11,663 bases of DNA from positions 1 to 11,663 of the forward strand of contig CAMYQS010000023.1 in NCBI GenBank assembly GCA_947296835.1, in the 5' to 3' direction. Shown piece after piece: positions 1 through 7,315 of the stretch; within the stretch, counting starts at the first letter, position 1, and every line of letters starts with the position of its first letter. The stretch is from an uncultured Atopostipes sp. (lineage in GTDB: Bacteria; Bacillota; Bacilli; Lactobacillales; Carnobacteriaceae_A). Under the pieces are notes generated by a model. That model had not been told where the DNA came from and made no database searches. It was given only the letters and a program-made list of their open reading frames with translations. The position numbers were made by a program, and so were the translations under genes.

Positions 1-2307
1 GTATTTTTTAACGCGTGGATGTTTTTTCAGCGCTTCATGAACAGCGCTTCGTACGGCACCAGTTCCATGACCATGAATAACCGTTACTTTTTGGTAATTG
101 GATAGCAACGCTGAATCAAGATACTGGCTTAAACGAGATAAGGCTGCATCCACACGTTCTCCACGTAAATCAACTTCCATACCGACAGTACTAATTGATC
201 CGGTAAATGTGGTTGTTTTCTTCTCTTTTTCTTCTTCAGTTACAATTAAGTCGTCTTCAGGCAGTTTCATTTTCAACATACCCATTTGAACAACCCATTC
301 ATTATCGACTTTCTCAACAAGGATTCCTTGTTGACCAAGTGATTGTACTTTAACCGATTGTCCTTCTTTTAAGATTTTCTTCTCTTTTTGTTTTTGAAGC
401 ACTTTATTTTGTTTTAGCAATGTTTCTTCATACTTTAATCCTGAAAGTTGTGATTGAGCATCGATGAATTCATGTTCTTTAATACTCTGCCCACCAGAGC
501 CTTCTAGCTGCTTCTGGCGAATATCTTCAATAATTTCATCCGCTTTTCGTTTCGTCGATTCGACAATCTCATTAGCTTCAGCTTTTGCTTTCTCCATTAA
601 TTTGTCTTTTTCACTCTGGTAATCTGAAAACTCGCGCTTCAGGTCGCTGTGTAGACGCTGAGCTTCCAATAGACGTTGGCGTAAAGCACTTGCGTGTAAT
701 TCAGCTTCTTGTTGCTTATCGTTTAAGTCTTGAATCATCTCATCAACACTTTGGCTCTCGCTTGTCATTAATGTACGAGCTGTATCGATGATATCTGAAT
801 TTAATCCCAGCCGTCTTGCAATTTCAAATGCATTACTTCGACCTGGAACCCCCATCTTCAACTTGTAAGTTGGGCTTAATGTATCAATATCAAATTCCAT
901 ACTTGCGTTCATCGTCTCTGGACGATTATACCCGTATAGTTTTAATTCCGGATAATGCGACGTAATCATCGCATAACTACCTACCGCACCAATATGATCT
1001 AAGATTGAAATCGCTAAAGCAGCACCCTCTTGTGGGTCTGTACCTGCACCTAACTCATCAAATAGAACCAGACTATCTTTATCAATGACTTCTAATATCG
1101 ATACAATTGTTGTTAAGTGAGACGAGAATGTTGATAAACTTTGCTCAATAGACTGCTCATCACCAATATCTGACAGAATATGGTTAAATACACCGATTGA
1201 ACTTTCTTCTTGTACCGGTAGATACAATCCAGATTGTCCCATCATTTGTAGTAATCCTAATGTTTTAAGTATGACTGTTTTACCACCCGTGTTTGGTCCT
1301 GTTACAACAATCGTCTTGTAACTTTCACCAAGGGCGATGTCGTTCGCTACAATTTCATCTTCAGGAATTAAGGGGTGACGTGCATCGTATAACGCTATGA
1401 CATTCGCTTTTGAAACGATTGGTCGAGTAGCTTTTAAATCACGTCCATAACGGGCTTTTGCTTGTATCATATCTAAATCAATTAAGACGGTTAAATTCGT
1501 TAAAATATCCGCTGCATGCGGTAAAATTTCGGCACTTAATTCTGCTAAAATACGGTCTACTTCATACTTCTCTTCACTCTCAAGACGCTTCAGTTTATTG
1601 TTTAAATCTAAAACACTTTGTGGTTCCACAAATAAGGTTTGTCCACTTCCACTCTGATCATGCACGACCCCTCCGAATACGCCACGACTTTCAGCTTTAA
1701 CTGGTATAACAAAACGGTCATTACGCATCGTGATAATACTATCCGTTAAGTGTTTCGCTTGTGACCCACGAACAATGCTGTTCAATTTCTCACGTACATT
1801 ACTTTCCGTTTGACGAATAGACGTGCGGATAGATCTTAACGCTGTGCTCGCATCATCTAATACTGAACCACTTTCTGTTAACGTTGCATAAATCCGTCGT
1901 TGTAACTGTGGCAATTCAATTAATTGATCGATCAATTCGTATAAGTGAAGTAATTTTATATCTTCTTTATTTAAATCTGTAAAAAAGTGAATGATTTCAT
2001 GCATGCCTTTAATTAACTGGCCAATCAGAATGAGCTCTTCTCCAGATAAGACAGCACCAATTTCCATCCGCTTAACATACGGACGAACATCATGAAATGA
2101 AGCTAAAGGAATTCCGCCTTTTAAGCGTAAAATATTAACTGCATCATCCGTTTCTTCTAACATACGCTCAACTTTATCGTGTGTAATTTCAGGACGGAGT
2201 TCTTTAACTTTCTGTTTCCCTAAGTCTGAAACCGTATACTCACTCAATTGATTAATAACTTTTGAATACTCCAATTTTTCCATTGACTTAATATCTATTT
2301 GTTTCAT
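1..2307 (-). CDS. mutS2: MutS2 ATPase with Smr domain (3' end cut by window edge)
   Basis: The frame is open for 769 codons from the ATG at 2307 to base 1; I checked it codon by codon and found no stop or frameshift. The family is usually about 785 residues, so fewer than about 20 are missing. Visible parts are an N-terminal core/lever region, Walker A GPNTGGKT at residues 337-344, Walker B LFDELGAGTDP with D417-E418, the ITSHYPEL motif, a long charged coiled-coil stretch around 510-630, a KOW-like segment near 650, and a C-terminal Smr domain with VDLRG at 712-716 and HGHGTG at 745-750. Known for the family: MutS2 splits collided ribosomes in Bacillus and binds branched DNA; the Smr domain has been linked to nuclease activity. 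It has no role in classical mismatch repair. GGAG lies 11 bases before the start, slightly far; an internal Met at codon 9 is an alternative. A terminator just upstream separates it from cvpA. Confidence 0.96.
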   Translation of the reverse strand, partial: MKQIDIKSMEKLEYSKVINQLSEYTVSDLGKQKVKELRPEITHDKVERMLEETDDAVNILRLKGGIPLASFHDVRPYVKRMEIGAVLSGEELILIGQLIKGMHEIIHFFTDLNKEDIKLLHLYELIDQLIELPQLQRRIYATLTESGSVLDDASTALRSIRTSIRQTESNVREKLNSIVRGSQAKHLTDSIITMRNDRFVIPVKAESRGVFGGVVHDQSGSGQTLFVEPQSVLDLNNKLKRLESEEKYEVDRILAELSAEILPHAADILTNLTVLIDLDMIQAKARYGRDLKATRPIVSKANVIALYDARHPLIPEDEIVANDIALGESYKTIVVTGPNTGGKTVILKTLGLLQMMGQSGLYLPVQEESSIGVFNHILSDIGDEQSIEQSLSTFSSHLTTIVSILEVIDKDSLVLFDELGAGTDPQEGAALAISILDHIGAVGSYAMITSHYPELKLYGYNRPETMNASMEFDIDTLSPTYKLKMGVPGRSNAFEIARRLGLNSDIIDTARTLMTSESQSVDEMIQDLNDKQQEAELHASALRQRLLEAQRLHSDLKREFSDYQSEKDKLMEKAKAEANEIVESTKRKADEIIEDIRQKQLEGSGGQSIKEHEFIDAQSQLSGLKYEETLLKQNKVLQKQKEKKILKEGQSVKVQSLGQQGILVEKVDNEWVVQMGMLKMKLPEDDLIVTEEEKEKKTTTFTGSISTVGMEVDLRGERVDAALSRLSQYLDSALLSNYQKVTVIHGHGTGAVRSAVHEALKKHPRVKKY

Positions 2308-2327
2308 TAGACGTTCAACTCCATTGC

Positions 2328-2375
2328 AAAAAAAGTGGTGCCGCAGAGCAAGTTATTTTGTTTGCTGCAACACCA
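2328..2375 (-). terminator. Intrinsic terminator between cvpA and mutS2
   Basis: On the minus strand TGGTGTTGCAG (2375-2365) pairs over 11 bp with CTGCGGCACCA (2346-2336), with two G-U pairs and an 18-base loop. One C and then seven T (2334-2328) follow. It lies 7 bases past the cvpA stop and ends about 20 bases before the mutS2 start. It therefore either ends zapA-cvpA transcription or acts as a partial terminator/attenuator for mutS2. No promoter fits between the T run and the mutS2 start, so mutS2 is fed by read-through or by a promoter inside cvpA (inference). Confidence 0.8.
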
Positions 2376-2382
2376 TTTTATA

Positions 2383-3030
2383 TTATTCTTGGTTCTCTTC
2401 AACCGGTTCTTCTGTATTTTCGTCTTCTGTCGTCGGGACTTCGATATCCATTGTCGGAAGATTTTTCGATGCTTCTTCATGTACATCTAAAACAAATACT
2501 TGGTACACTTCGTCTGAAATTTTTGGTGTGGATGTAATCATCTTATCTGCGATGATACTATCTTTAAGGTTATTCTGAACGAAACCATATGGAATCGTTG
2601 TTAAAATAACTAATATAAAAAAGATTCCAATATAATTTACTAAGAAACCGACAAACCCTCCGCCTACTCCACTTAGCGGCTCTGGTGCTCTTAATTTCTC
2701 TAAAGCATATGAAATAAATTTACTTAAAAATTTAACGACTGCCCATCCCACAAGAAAGATTGCTAGAAAACCTAGCAAGTCATAGTATGTCATATCCATA
2801 CTAAGCATAACCTCTTCATTGTAATATAAATACGGGTTAGACTCTGGTGCAAATGGCGTAGGATACGGGACTAATAAATAAAAATACCCACTGATCAGCT
2901 TATAGTAATCCAAAGCAAAAATAGCAACGATAACATAACCAATCGCTTCTAATAATTGTAAGACTACACCCTTTTTATAACCACTATACACACCAATAAA
3001 TAATACGAGTATTATAAATAAATCTAACAT
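2383..3030 (-). CDS. cvpA: CvpA family membrane protein
   Basis: A 215-residue protein starting MLDLFIILVLFIGVYSGYKK, the typical CvpA opening. Hydrophobic segments lie at about 1-17, 24-44, 82-104 and 124-147, and a glycine-rich stretch (SGVGGGFVGF, 120-129) precedes the fourth. The C-terminal tail (about 185-215) is very acidic and rich in Glu, Asp, Thr and Pro, and probably cytosolic or extracytoplasmic but not membrane-bound. The family was named for its need in colicin V production in E. coli. Its biochemical role in Firmicutes is not settled; envelope homeostasis is suspected. AGGAG sits 8 bases before the ATG. The gene follows zapA by 28 bases and is almost certainly co-transcribed with it. 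The zapA-cvpA-mutS2 order supports the call; polX, which stands between cvpA and mutS2 in Bacillus, is absent. Confidence 0.9.
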   Translation of the reverse strand: MLDLFIILVLFIGVYSGYKKGVVLQLLEAIGYVIVAIFALDYYKLISGYFYLLVPYPTPFAPESNPYLYYNEEVMLSMDMTYYDLLGFLAIFLVGWAVVKFLSKFISYALEKLRAPEPLSGVGGGFVGFLVNYIGIFFILVILTTIPYGFVQNNLKDSIIADKMITSTPKISDEVYQVFVLDVHEEASKNLPTMDIEVPTTEDENTEEPVEENQE

Positions 3031-3058
3031 AATTCGTTCTCCTTAAACATCTAGCTGG

Positions 3059-3325
3059 TTATTGTTTTCTTAAACGTTCCAGTTCTTCTTCCAGCTCTAA
3101 CATCTTTAAATTTATTTCAATTTGATCTGAAACAGCATTCACAGCCATTAAAATAGCTTGTTCTTCTTTAGTTAAACTAGATGATAGTGATGTCAATTCT
3201 TCAATTTGTTTGTTAATTGTTTCAGCTACGAGTTTAACGTGCGCCGTTGATTTATCACCAACAATTGTATATTCTCGATCATTGATTTCAACTTTAGTTC
3301 TTCTTTTTTGATTAACCATTCGCAC
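3059..3325 (-). CDS. zapA: Cell division protein ZapA
   Basis: A small protein of 88 residues (86 if the second start is used). The N-terminal half has the ZapA head pattern KVEINDREYTIVGDKSTAHV, followed by a helix around VAETINKQIEELT and a heptad-like C-terminal coiled coil (LKMLELEEELERLRKQ). In the family, ZapA dimers and tetramers cross-link FtsZ protofilaments and stabilise the Z-ring in the cytoplasm. Two starts compete: GTG at 3325 lies 5 bases after GGAGG, and ATG at 3319 lies 11 bases after it. Spacing slightly favours GTG and codon preference favours ATG, so the difference of two residues is unresolved. It is the first gene of a zapA-cvpA unit, and a hairpin terminator upstream cuts it off from pheT. 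rnhC, often found between pheT and zapA in Bacillus and Staphylococcus, is missing here. Confidence 0.9.
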   Translation of the reverse strand: MRMVNQKRRTKVEINDREYTIVGDKSTAHVKLVAETINKQIEELTSLSSSLTKEEQAILMAVNAVSDQIEINLKMLELEEELERLRKQ

Positions 3326-3348
3326 TTACTCCTCCATTTCAGCTTACT

Positions 3349-3357
3349 TTATCATAA
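3349..3357 (-). promoter_or_regulatory. Possible -10 region of zapA-cvpA
   Basis: The minus strand carries overlapping -10-like hexamers TATTAT and TATGAT within TATTATGAT (3357-3349), preceded by an AT-rich tract with a run of seven T. No good -35 is visible (TGAAAA at 17 bases is the best). The position, about 25 bases before the start and downstream of the pheT terminator, is right for a zapA promoter, but the match is weak. Confidence 0.35.
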
Positions 3358-3437
3358 TACCAAAAAAATAACCAATTTTCATTAAAAAGCTTAAATAATG
3401 ATTCTAAAAGCAATTGAAAAGCTGGATAAATAATAAT

Positions 3438-3482
3438 ATGGTTCCTACAGACTTTAACAAAGTTAAAATCCATAAGAACCAT
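3438..3482 (-). terminator. Long hairpin ending the pheST operon
   Basis: A 45-base stem-loop with 21-bp arms and a TTT loop. The arms are fully paired if G-U pairs are allowed; the outer part is ATGGTTC/GGAACCAT. On the minus strand it starts about 11 bases after the pheT stop and is followed by ATTATTATTT, a mediocre U tract. On the plus strand it is followed by TTATTTGTTTATT. It separates pheST from zapA-cvpA. The hairpin is clear; its efficiency as a terminator is inferred. Confidence 0.7.
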
Positions 3483-3493
3483 TTATTTGTTTA

Positions 3494-5902
3494 TTAACGA
3501 ACTTCTACGTTAAATCTATCGATTAAAGCTTGTTTCACTGCATCAAAGCCAGCGTTAACTTCTTCTTCTTTTAACGTTGCATTTGGATTCGCAAAGTATA
3601 ATGAGTAAGCAATTGATTTTTTGCCTGCTTCAATATTTTCGCCGTCATATAAGTCAAATAAGTGAATGTTTTGTAAGTAATCTCCACCATTTTCTTGGAT
3701 GACCTTTTCTAATGCTTGATGTGTCACTGTTTCATCAACTAATATTGCAATATCACGTGACGAACCTGGATAACGGTTAAGCGCCGTATATGTGATTGCT
3801 TCTTTATCTGCTTCAACTAATTGATCTAATGACAGTTCAAAAACGAATGTATCGCCTAAGTCGTTTTCTTTCGTATCCGTTGGGTGTAGTTGACCAACAT
3901 AACCTACAAGAGTCTCACCTAAGTAAATATCAGCAGTACGGCCGGGGTGCATACCTAAACGGTCTGTCGCTAATTTAAAAGTGAGATCTTCTGCGAATGA
4001 GTAGTCTGCTAGCAATACTTCAACCAGACCTTTAATGGTGTAGAAATCTAGTGCTTCCCATTCACCTAACCAGCTCTTACCACTTTCACCAGTTAATAAA
4101 CCAGCTACATGCGTGTATTCATCAAATTGCTCTTCTGATACTTTGTAGAAAACATGACTCACTTCATATAAAGCAATATCCGTTACTTGATGCGCACGGT
4201 TATAGTTTGCATTATCAATTAATCCACCCACTAAGTTTTGTGTCAATGCTACACGGTCTTCACTTTGAGGGTTTTGTAAACGAACCATATCCCCTTCTGA
4301 AATGCTGTAACGAGTTGCTTTTTCAGGACTTGTTAATGAGTATGAAATAGCTTCTTGTAAGCCACTACCTTCTAGTAGTTCACGTACTCGACGAGTCGCT
4401 TTTTGTGCAGCAGTCAATTCACCAGGTGTTGACTCTGTAACAGGTAACGTTACTGGAATATTGTTGTATCCGTAAATACGAGCAATTTCCTCAATTAAGT
4501 CTTCTGGAATTTCAATATCCCAACGACGTGGTGGAATATTTGCTGTAATCGTTCCTTCTGTAATCGTGTGTTCAAAAGCTAAACGAGATAAAATTTCTGA
4601 AATATCATCCGCATTTAAATCCGTTCCAATAACACCGTTCACTCGATCAATTGTTGTTTCAACAACCGTGTCTTCTGCTTCTTTAGCCACTGCTTCTGCT
4701 GTACCTTTAACAATTGTACCGCCACCTAATTCAGCCATTAGCTTAGCCGCTAAGTCGACTGCACTTTGAGCTGTCGCATAGTTCACGCCTTTTTCATAGC
4801 GACTACTTGCTTCACTTCGTAAATTTAATTGGCTTGCTGTACGACGAATTAAAACGGGTTTAAAGATAGCTGATTCAATCGCGATCGTATTTGTTTTTTC
4901 TGTAACTTGTGAGTTTGCTCCACCCATAACACCAGCAAGTGCAACAGCTTTCTCACCATTTGTAATCACTAGATTTTCTGGAGATAATTTACGGTCTTGC
5001 CCATCTAAAGTCGTTAATACTTCATCTTGGTTTGCACGACGAACGTAAATTTCATTCGAATCTAGTTTTTCATAATCAAAAGCATGTAGCGGCTGTCCGA
5101 ATTCAAGCATCACATAGTTTGTGATGTCTACGATTAAATCAATTGGACGAATACCAGCATGCATCAATTTATGTTGCATCCAGATTGGGCTTTCTCCAAT
5201 TGTAACGTCTTTTACTAAACGCATTTTATAAACAGGTGTGTCTTCAGGATCTTCTACTGAGATTGACATGTAGTCTTCTACAGAGTCAGAATCATCTTCA
5301 ATAACTGTAATTTCTTCAAATGTTGGTGTTTGATCTAATACTGCCCCTGCTTCATAAGCAACACCACGCATACTTAATGCATCCGCACGGTTTGGCGTTA
5401 AGTCAAACTCAATAATTGTATCATCTAAGCCAAGGTATGGACGAGCGTCTACTCCAACTTCTGCGCCATCCGCTAAAATAAAGATACCATCTTCTGCATA
5501 TTTAGGAATAATCGAATCTGAGAACCCTAGCTCATCTAATGATGTAATCATTCCATGTGACGTTTCACCCATAATTTTAGCTTCTTTAATTTCAAAATCA
5601 CCTGGTAGAATTGCACCTACTTTTGCAACAACGACTTTTTGTCCCGCAGCTACGTTTGGTGCACCACAGACGATTGGTAGTATTTCTTCACCAACACTTA
5701 CCGTCGTTTTGTTTAAGTGGTCTGATCCTTCAAGCTTTTCACACGTTAGAACTTCTCCAACAACTAATCCTGATAGTTCTTGACCTAGACGCTCCATACC
5801 GTCTACTTCTAATCCACCTAGTGTGAATTTTTCAGCTAACTCATCTGGAGAAATATTTGTTAAATCGACATATTCTTTAATCCAATTATATGAAACTAAC
5901 AT
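3494..5902 (-). CDS. pheT: Phenylalanine--tRNA ligase beta subunit
   Basis: An 802-residue protein, close to the 804 usual for Firmicutes. It pairs with PheS as an alpha2-beta2 enzyme that charges tRNA-Phe in the cytoplasm. Domains in order: the start MLVSYNWIKEYVDL; an EMAP-II-like tRNA-binding domain at about 40-150 (VVGEVLTCEKLEGSDHL, ending near MGETSHGMITS); the B3/B4 region at about 210-390, which in the family carries the editing site (DITNYVMLEFGQPLHAFDY visible); a B5 domain at about 405-480 (IPPRRWDIEIPEDLIEEIAR); the catalytic-like core; and a C-terminal FDX-ACB anticodon-binding domain from about 710 (NRYPGSSRDIAILVDE). The ATG follows the pheS TAG directly (TAGATG) with no spacing, and a purine-rich AAGGAAGG inside the pheS end serves as ribosome site. 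This suggests translational coupling and equal subunit supply. Regulation comes through the upstream T-box. Nothing is broken or missing. Confidence 0.98.
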   Translation of the reverse strand: MLVSYNWIKEYVDLTNISPDELAEKFTLGGLEVDGMERLGQELSGLVVGEVLTCEKLEGSDHLNKTTVSVGEEILPIVCGAPNVAAGQKVVVAKVGAILPGDFEIKEAKIMGETSHGMITSLDELGFSDSIIPKYAEDGIFILADGAEVGVDARPYLGLDDTIIEFDLTPNRADALSMRGVAYEAGAVLDQTPTFEEITVIEDDSDSVEDYMSISVEDPEDTPVYKMRLVKDVTIGESPIWMQHKLMHAGIRPIDLIVDITNYVMLEFGQPLHAFDYEKLDSNEIYVRRANQDEVLTTLDGQDRKLSPENLVITNGEKAVALAGVMGGANSQVTEKTNTIAIESAIFKPVLIRRTASQLNLRSEASSRYEKGVNYATAQSAVDLAAKLMAELGGGTIVKGTAEAVAKEAEDTVVETTIDRVNGVIGTDLNADDISEILSRLAFEHTITEGTITANIPPRRWDIEIPEDLIEEIARIYGYNNIPVTLPVTESTPGELTAAQKATRRVRELLEGSGLQEAISYSLTSPEKATRYSISEGDMVRLQNPQSEDRVALTQNLVGGLIDNANYNRAHQVTDIALYEVSHVFYKVSEEQFDEYTHVAGLLTGESGKSWLGEWEALDFYTIKGLVEVLLADYSFAEDLTFKLATDRLGMHPGRTADIYLGETLVGYVGQLHPTDTKENDLGDTFVFELSLDQLVEADKEAITYTALNRYPGSSRDIAILVDETVTHQALEKVIQENGGDYLQNIHLFDLYDGENIEAGKKSIAYSLYFANPNATLKEEEVNAGFDAVKQALIDRFNVEVR

Positions 5903-6955
5903 CTATTCTGCACCTTCCTTACTAAACTGACTTAAGAATCGTTGGTCGTTCATGTAGAATTGACGAATATCATCAACACCATACTGCAACATGGCCATAC
6001 GGTCTGGACCTACACCGAATGCGAAGCCAGAATATTTTGTTGAGTCTACGTTACTCATCTCAAGAACGTTTGGATGAATCATCCCAGCTCCTAAAATCTC
6101 AATCCAACCTGATTTCTTACAGATGTTACATCCCGCTCCATTACACTTGAAACAACTCACATCAACCTCAACAGAGGGTTCCGTGAATGGGAAATAACTT
6201 GGACGGAAACGAACAACTCGATCTGCACCAAATATTTTCTTAGACATCACTTCTAATGTCCCCATTAAATCAGACATCGTAATGCCTTCATCCACAACTA
6301 TACCTTCAATTTGGTGGAATTGGTGTGAATGCGTCGCATCATCTGAATCACGACGGTACACTTTACCAGGACTAATGACTTTTAAAGGTCCTTTGGTGAA
6401 ATCATGTGCTTCAATAACTAACGGCTGTACCGCTGAAGTTTGTGTTCTTAATAAGTAGTGCTCGTTGATGTAGAACGAGTCCTGCATATCACGCGCTGGG
6501 TGATCTTGCGGAACGTTGACACGTTCAAAGTTTAGATAGTCAGAAACAATTTCTGAACCTTCAATAATGTTGTAGCCCATTCCTAAGAATAAGTCTTCCA
6601 TCTGTTCCATTACTTGGTGAATGATGTGTGTTTGACCTTTCTTCACTGTACGGCCTGGTAACGTCACATCAATTGTTTCTTCTTGTAATTGTTTATTTAG
6701 AGCCTCTTCTTCTAGTTCTTCTTTTTTATCTGCAAGCTTTGTCGTTAAATCATCACGAATTTCATTTGCTAATTTACCGATAACTGGTCGCTCTTCTTTC
6801 GTTAAATCCTTCATCATTTTTAGTAAATCAGTTAGTTCACCTTTTTTACCTAATAATTGAACGCGAAGGTTTTCAACGTCTTTTAATGAGGTACTTTCTT
6901 CAATACGAGTGACTGAAGTTTGAGCCAGTTCTTCTAATTTTGTCTTTAAATCCAC
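5903..6955 (-). CDS. pheS: Phenylalanine--tRNA ligase alpha subunit
   Basis: The catalytic subunit of PheST, 350 residues from the GTG at 6955. An N-terminal coiled coil (about 1-90) binds tRNA in the family. The class II catalytic domain follows, with motif 2 around [20 protein letters not shown] (193-212), a four-cysteine knuckle at C268, C271, C276 and C279 (CFKC...CNIC), and motif 3 [14 protein letters not shown] (310-323). The longest reading frame begins at an ATG at 6991, but that ATG and the hydrophobic [12 protein letters not shown] it would add lie in the T-box terminator stem and its U tract. The GTG gives the normal family start [10 protein letters not shown] (VDLKT read as MDLKT) and is preceded by GGAAGGAAGAGG. 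I therefore set the start there. The gene is followed at zero distance by pheT. Expression should rise when uncharged tRNA-Phe accumulates. Confidence 0.97.
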   Translation of the reverse strand: MDLKTKLEELAQTSVTRIEESTSLKDVENLRVQLLGKKGELTDLLKMMKDLTKEERPVIGKLANEIRDDLTTKLADKKEELEEEALNKQLQEETIDVTLPGRTVKKGQTHIIHQVMEQMEDLFLGMGYNIIEGSEIVSDYLNFERVNVPQDHPARDMQDSFYINEHYLLRTQTSAVQPLVIEAHDFTKGPLKVISPGKVYRRDSDDATHSHQFHQIEGIVVDEGITMSDLMGTLEVMSKKIFGADRVVRFRPSYFPFTEPSVEVDVSCFKCNGAGCNICKKSGWIEILGAGMIHPNVLEMSNVDSTKYSGFAFGVGPDRMAMLQYGVDDIRQFYMNDQRFLSQFSKEGAE

Positions 6956-6971
6956 TTTCCTCTTCCTTCCA

Positions 6972-7013
6972 TAAAAAAATAAAAATCCCATCCCTAATAC
7001 AAAGGGACGAGAT
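6972..7013 (-). terminator. T-box regulated terminator
   Basis: On the minus strand ATCTCGTCCC (7013-7004) pairs over 10 bp with GGGATGGGAT (6994-6985), with a 9-base loop and a following TTTTTATTTTTTT tract. The 5' arm lies directly downstream of the T-box sequence, as expected for a terminator that competes with the antiterminator. Confidence 0.9.
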
Positions 7014-7257
7014 TAATCGCGGTACCACCCTAGTTCAAAAAGAATATAATATTCTCCTTGCACTTGAGATTGCATAACGGTGCAAACCGGGTGATAATCC
7101 ATCTTTTCGAAATTAGGTTATTATTCTTTATATTTCGAGCGACAAAAGTGAACTTCGCTTATCTGCCCTATAAATACTCTCAATTAATGTATTTATTCCC
7201 TGTAAGTTTAAAATAAGCTACTCTTTTTTGTCTTGATTTTAATATTTAATTTTAACA
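6972..7257 (-). promoter_or_regulatory. T-box riboswitch leader (tRNA-Phe) of pheST
   Basis: The leader fills the region between the promoter and pheS. The base of stem I is GACAAAA (7232-7226) paired with TTTTGTC (7147-7141). An AGTA/GAA loop-E-like pair lies inside, and the specifier loop holds UUC (7152-7150) followed by A, a Phe codon. The conserved T-box sequence AGGGTGGTACCGCG is at 7031-7018; its bulge UGGU can pair with ACCA, fitting a tRNA with discriminator A73. The terminator follows at 7013-6972. Known for the class: uncharged tRNA binds both the specifier and the bulge, stabilises the antiterminator and lets transcription continue into pheS. Stems II and III and the pseudoknot were not traced base by base. 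Confidence 0.95.
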
Positions 7258-7263
7258 AGTCCT

Positions 7264-7272
7264 ATTATAACA
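7264..7272 (-). promoter_or_regulatory. Extended -10 promoter of pheST
   Basis: The minus strand reads TGTTATAAT (7272-7264), a perfect TATAAT preceded by the TGn extension. No good -35 hexamer is seen at 16-18 bases, which is tolerated with an extended -10. The start site would be near 7257, placing the whole T-box in the leader. Confidence 0.75.
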
Positions 7273-7290
7273 GAATCCGTCACAAAATGG

Positions 7291-7315
7291 TAGCCATTTA
7301 ATAGGCTCTTGGCTA
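7291..7315 (-). terminator. Weak hairpin at the mgtE stop
   Basis: On the minus strand TAGCCA (7315-7310, its first three bases being the mgtE TAG stop) can pair with TGGCTA (7296-7291) around a 13-base loop, followed by CCATTTTGTG. The stem is 6 bp with only a short T run, so it is at best a weak terminator. mgtE transcripts may run into the pheST promoter region. Confidence 0.25.

Noticed and set aside
2324..2578. Small plus-strand frame of 84 codons over the cvpA end
   Set aside because: It is a shadow of cvpA and of the adjacent terminator, with no ribosome site or family resemblance.
6956..6991. N-terminal extension of PheS as a membrane or signal segment
   Set aside because: The hydrophobic residues are the translation of the terminator stem and U tract of the T-box, not protein-coding sequence.
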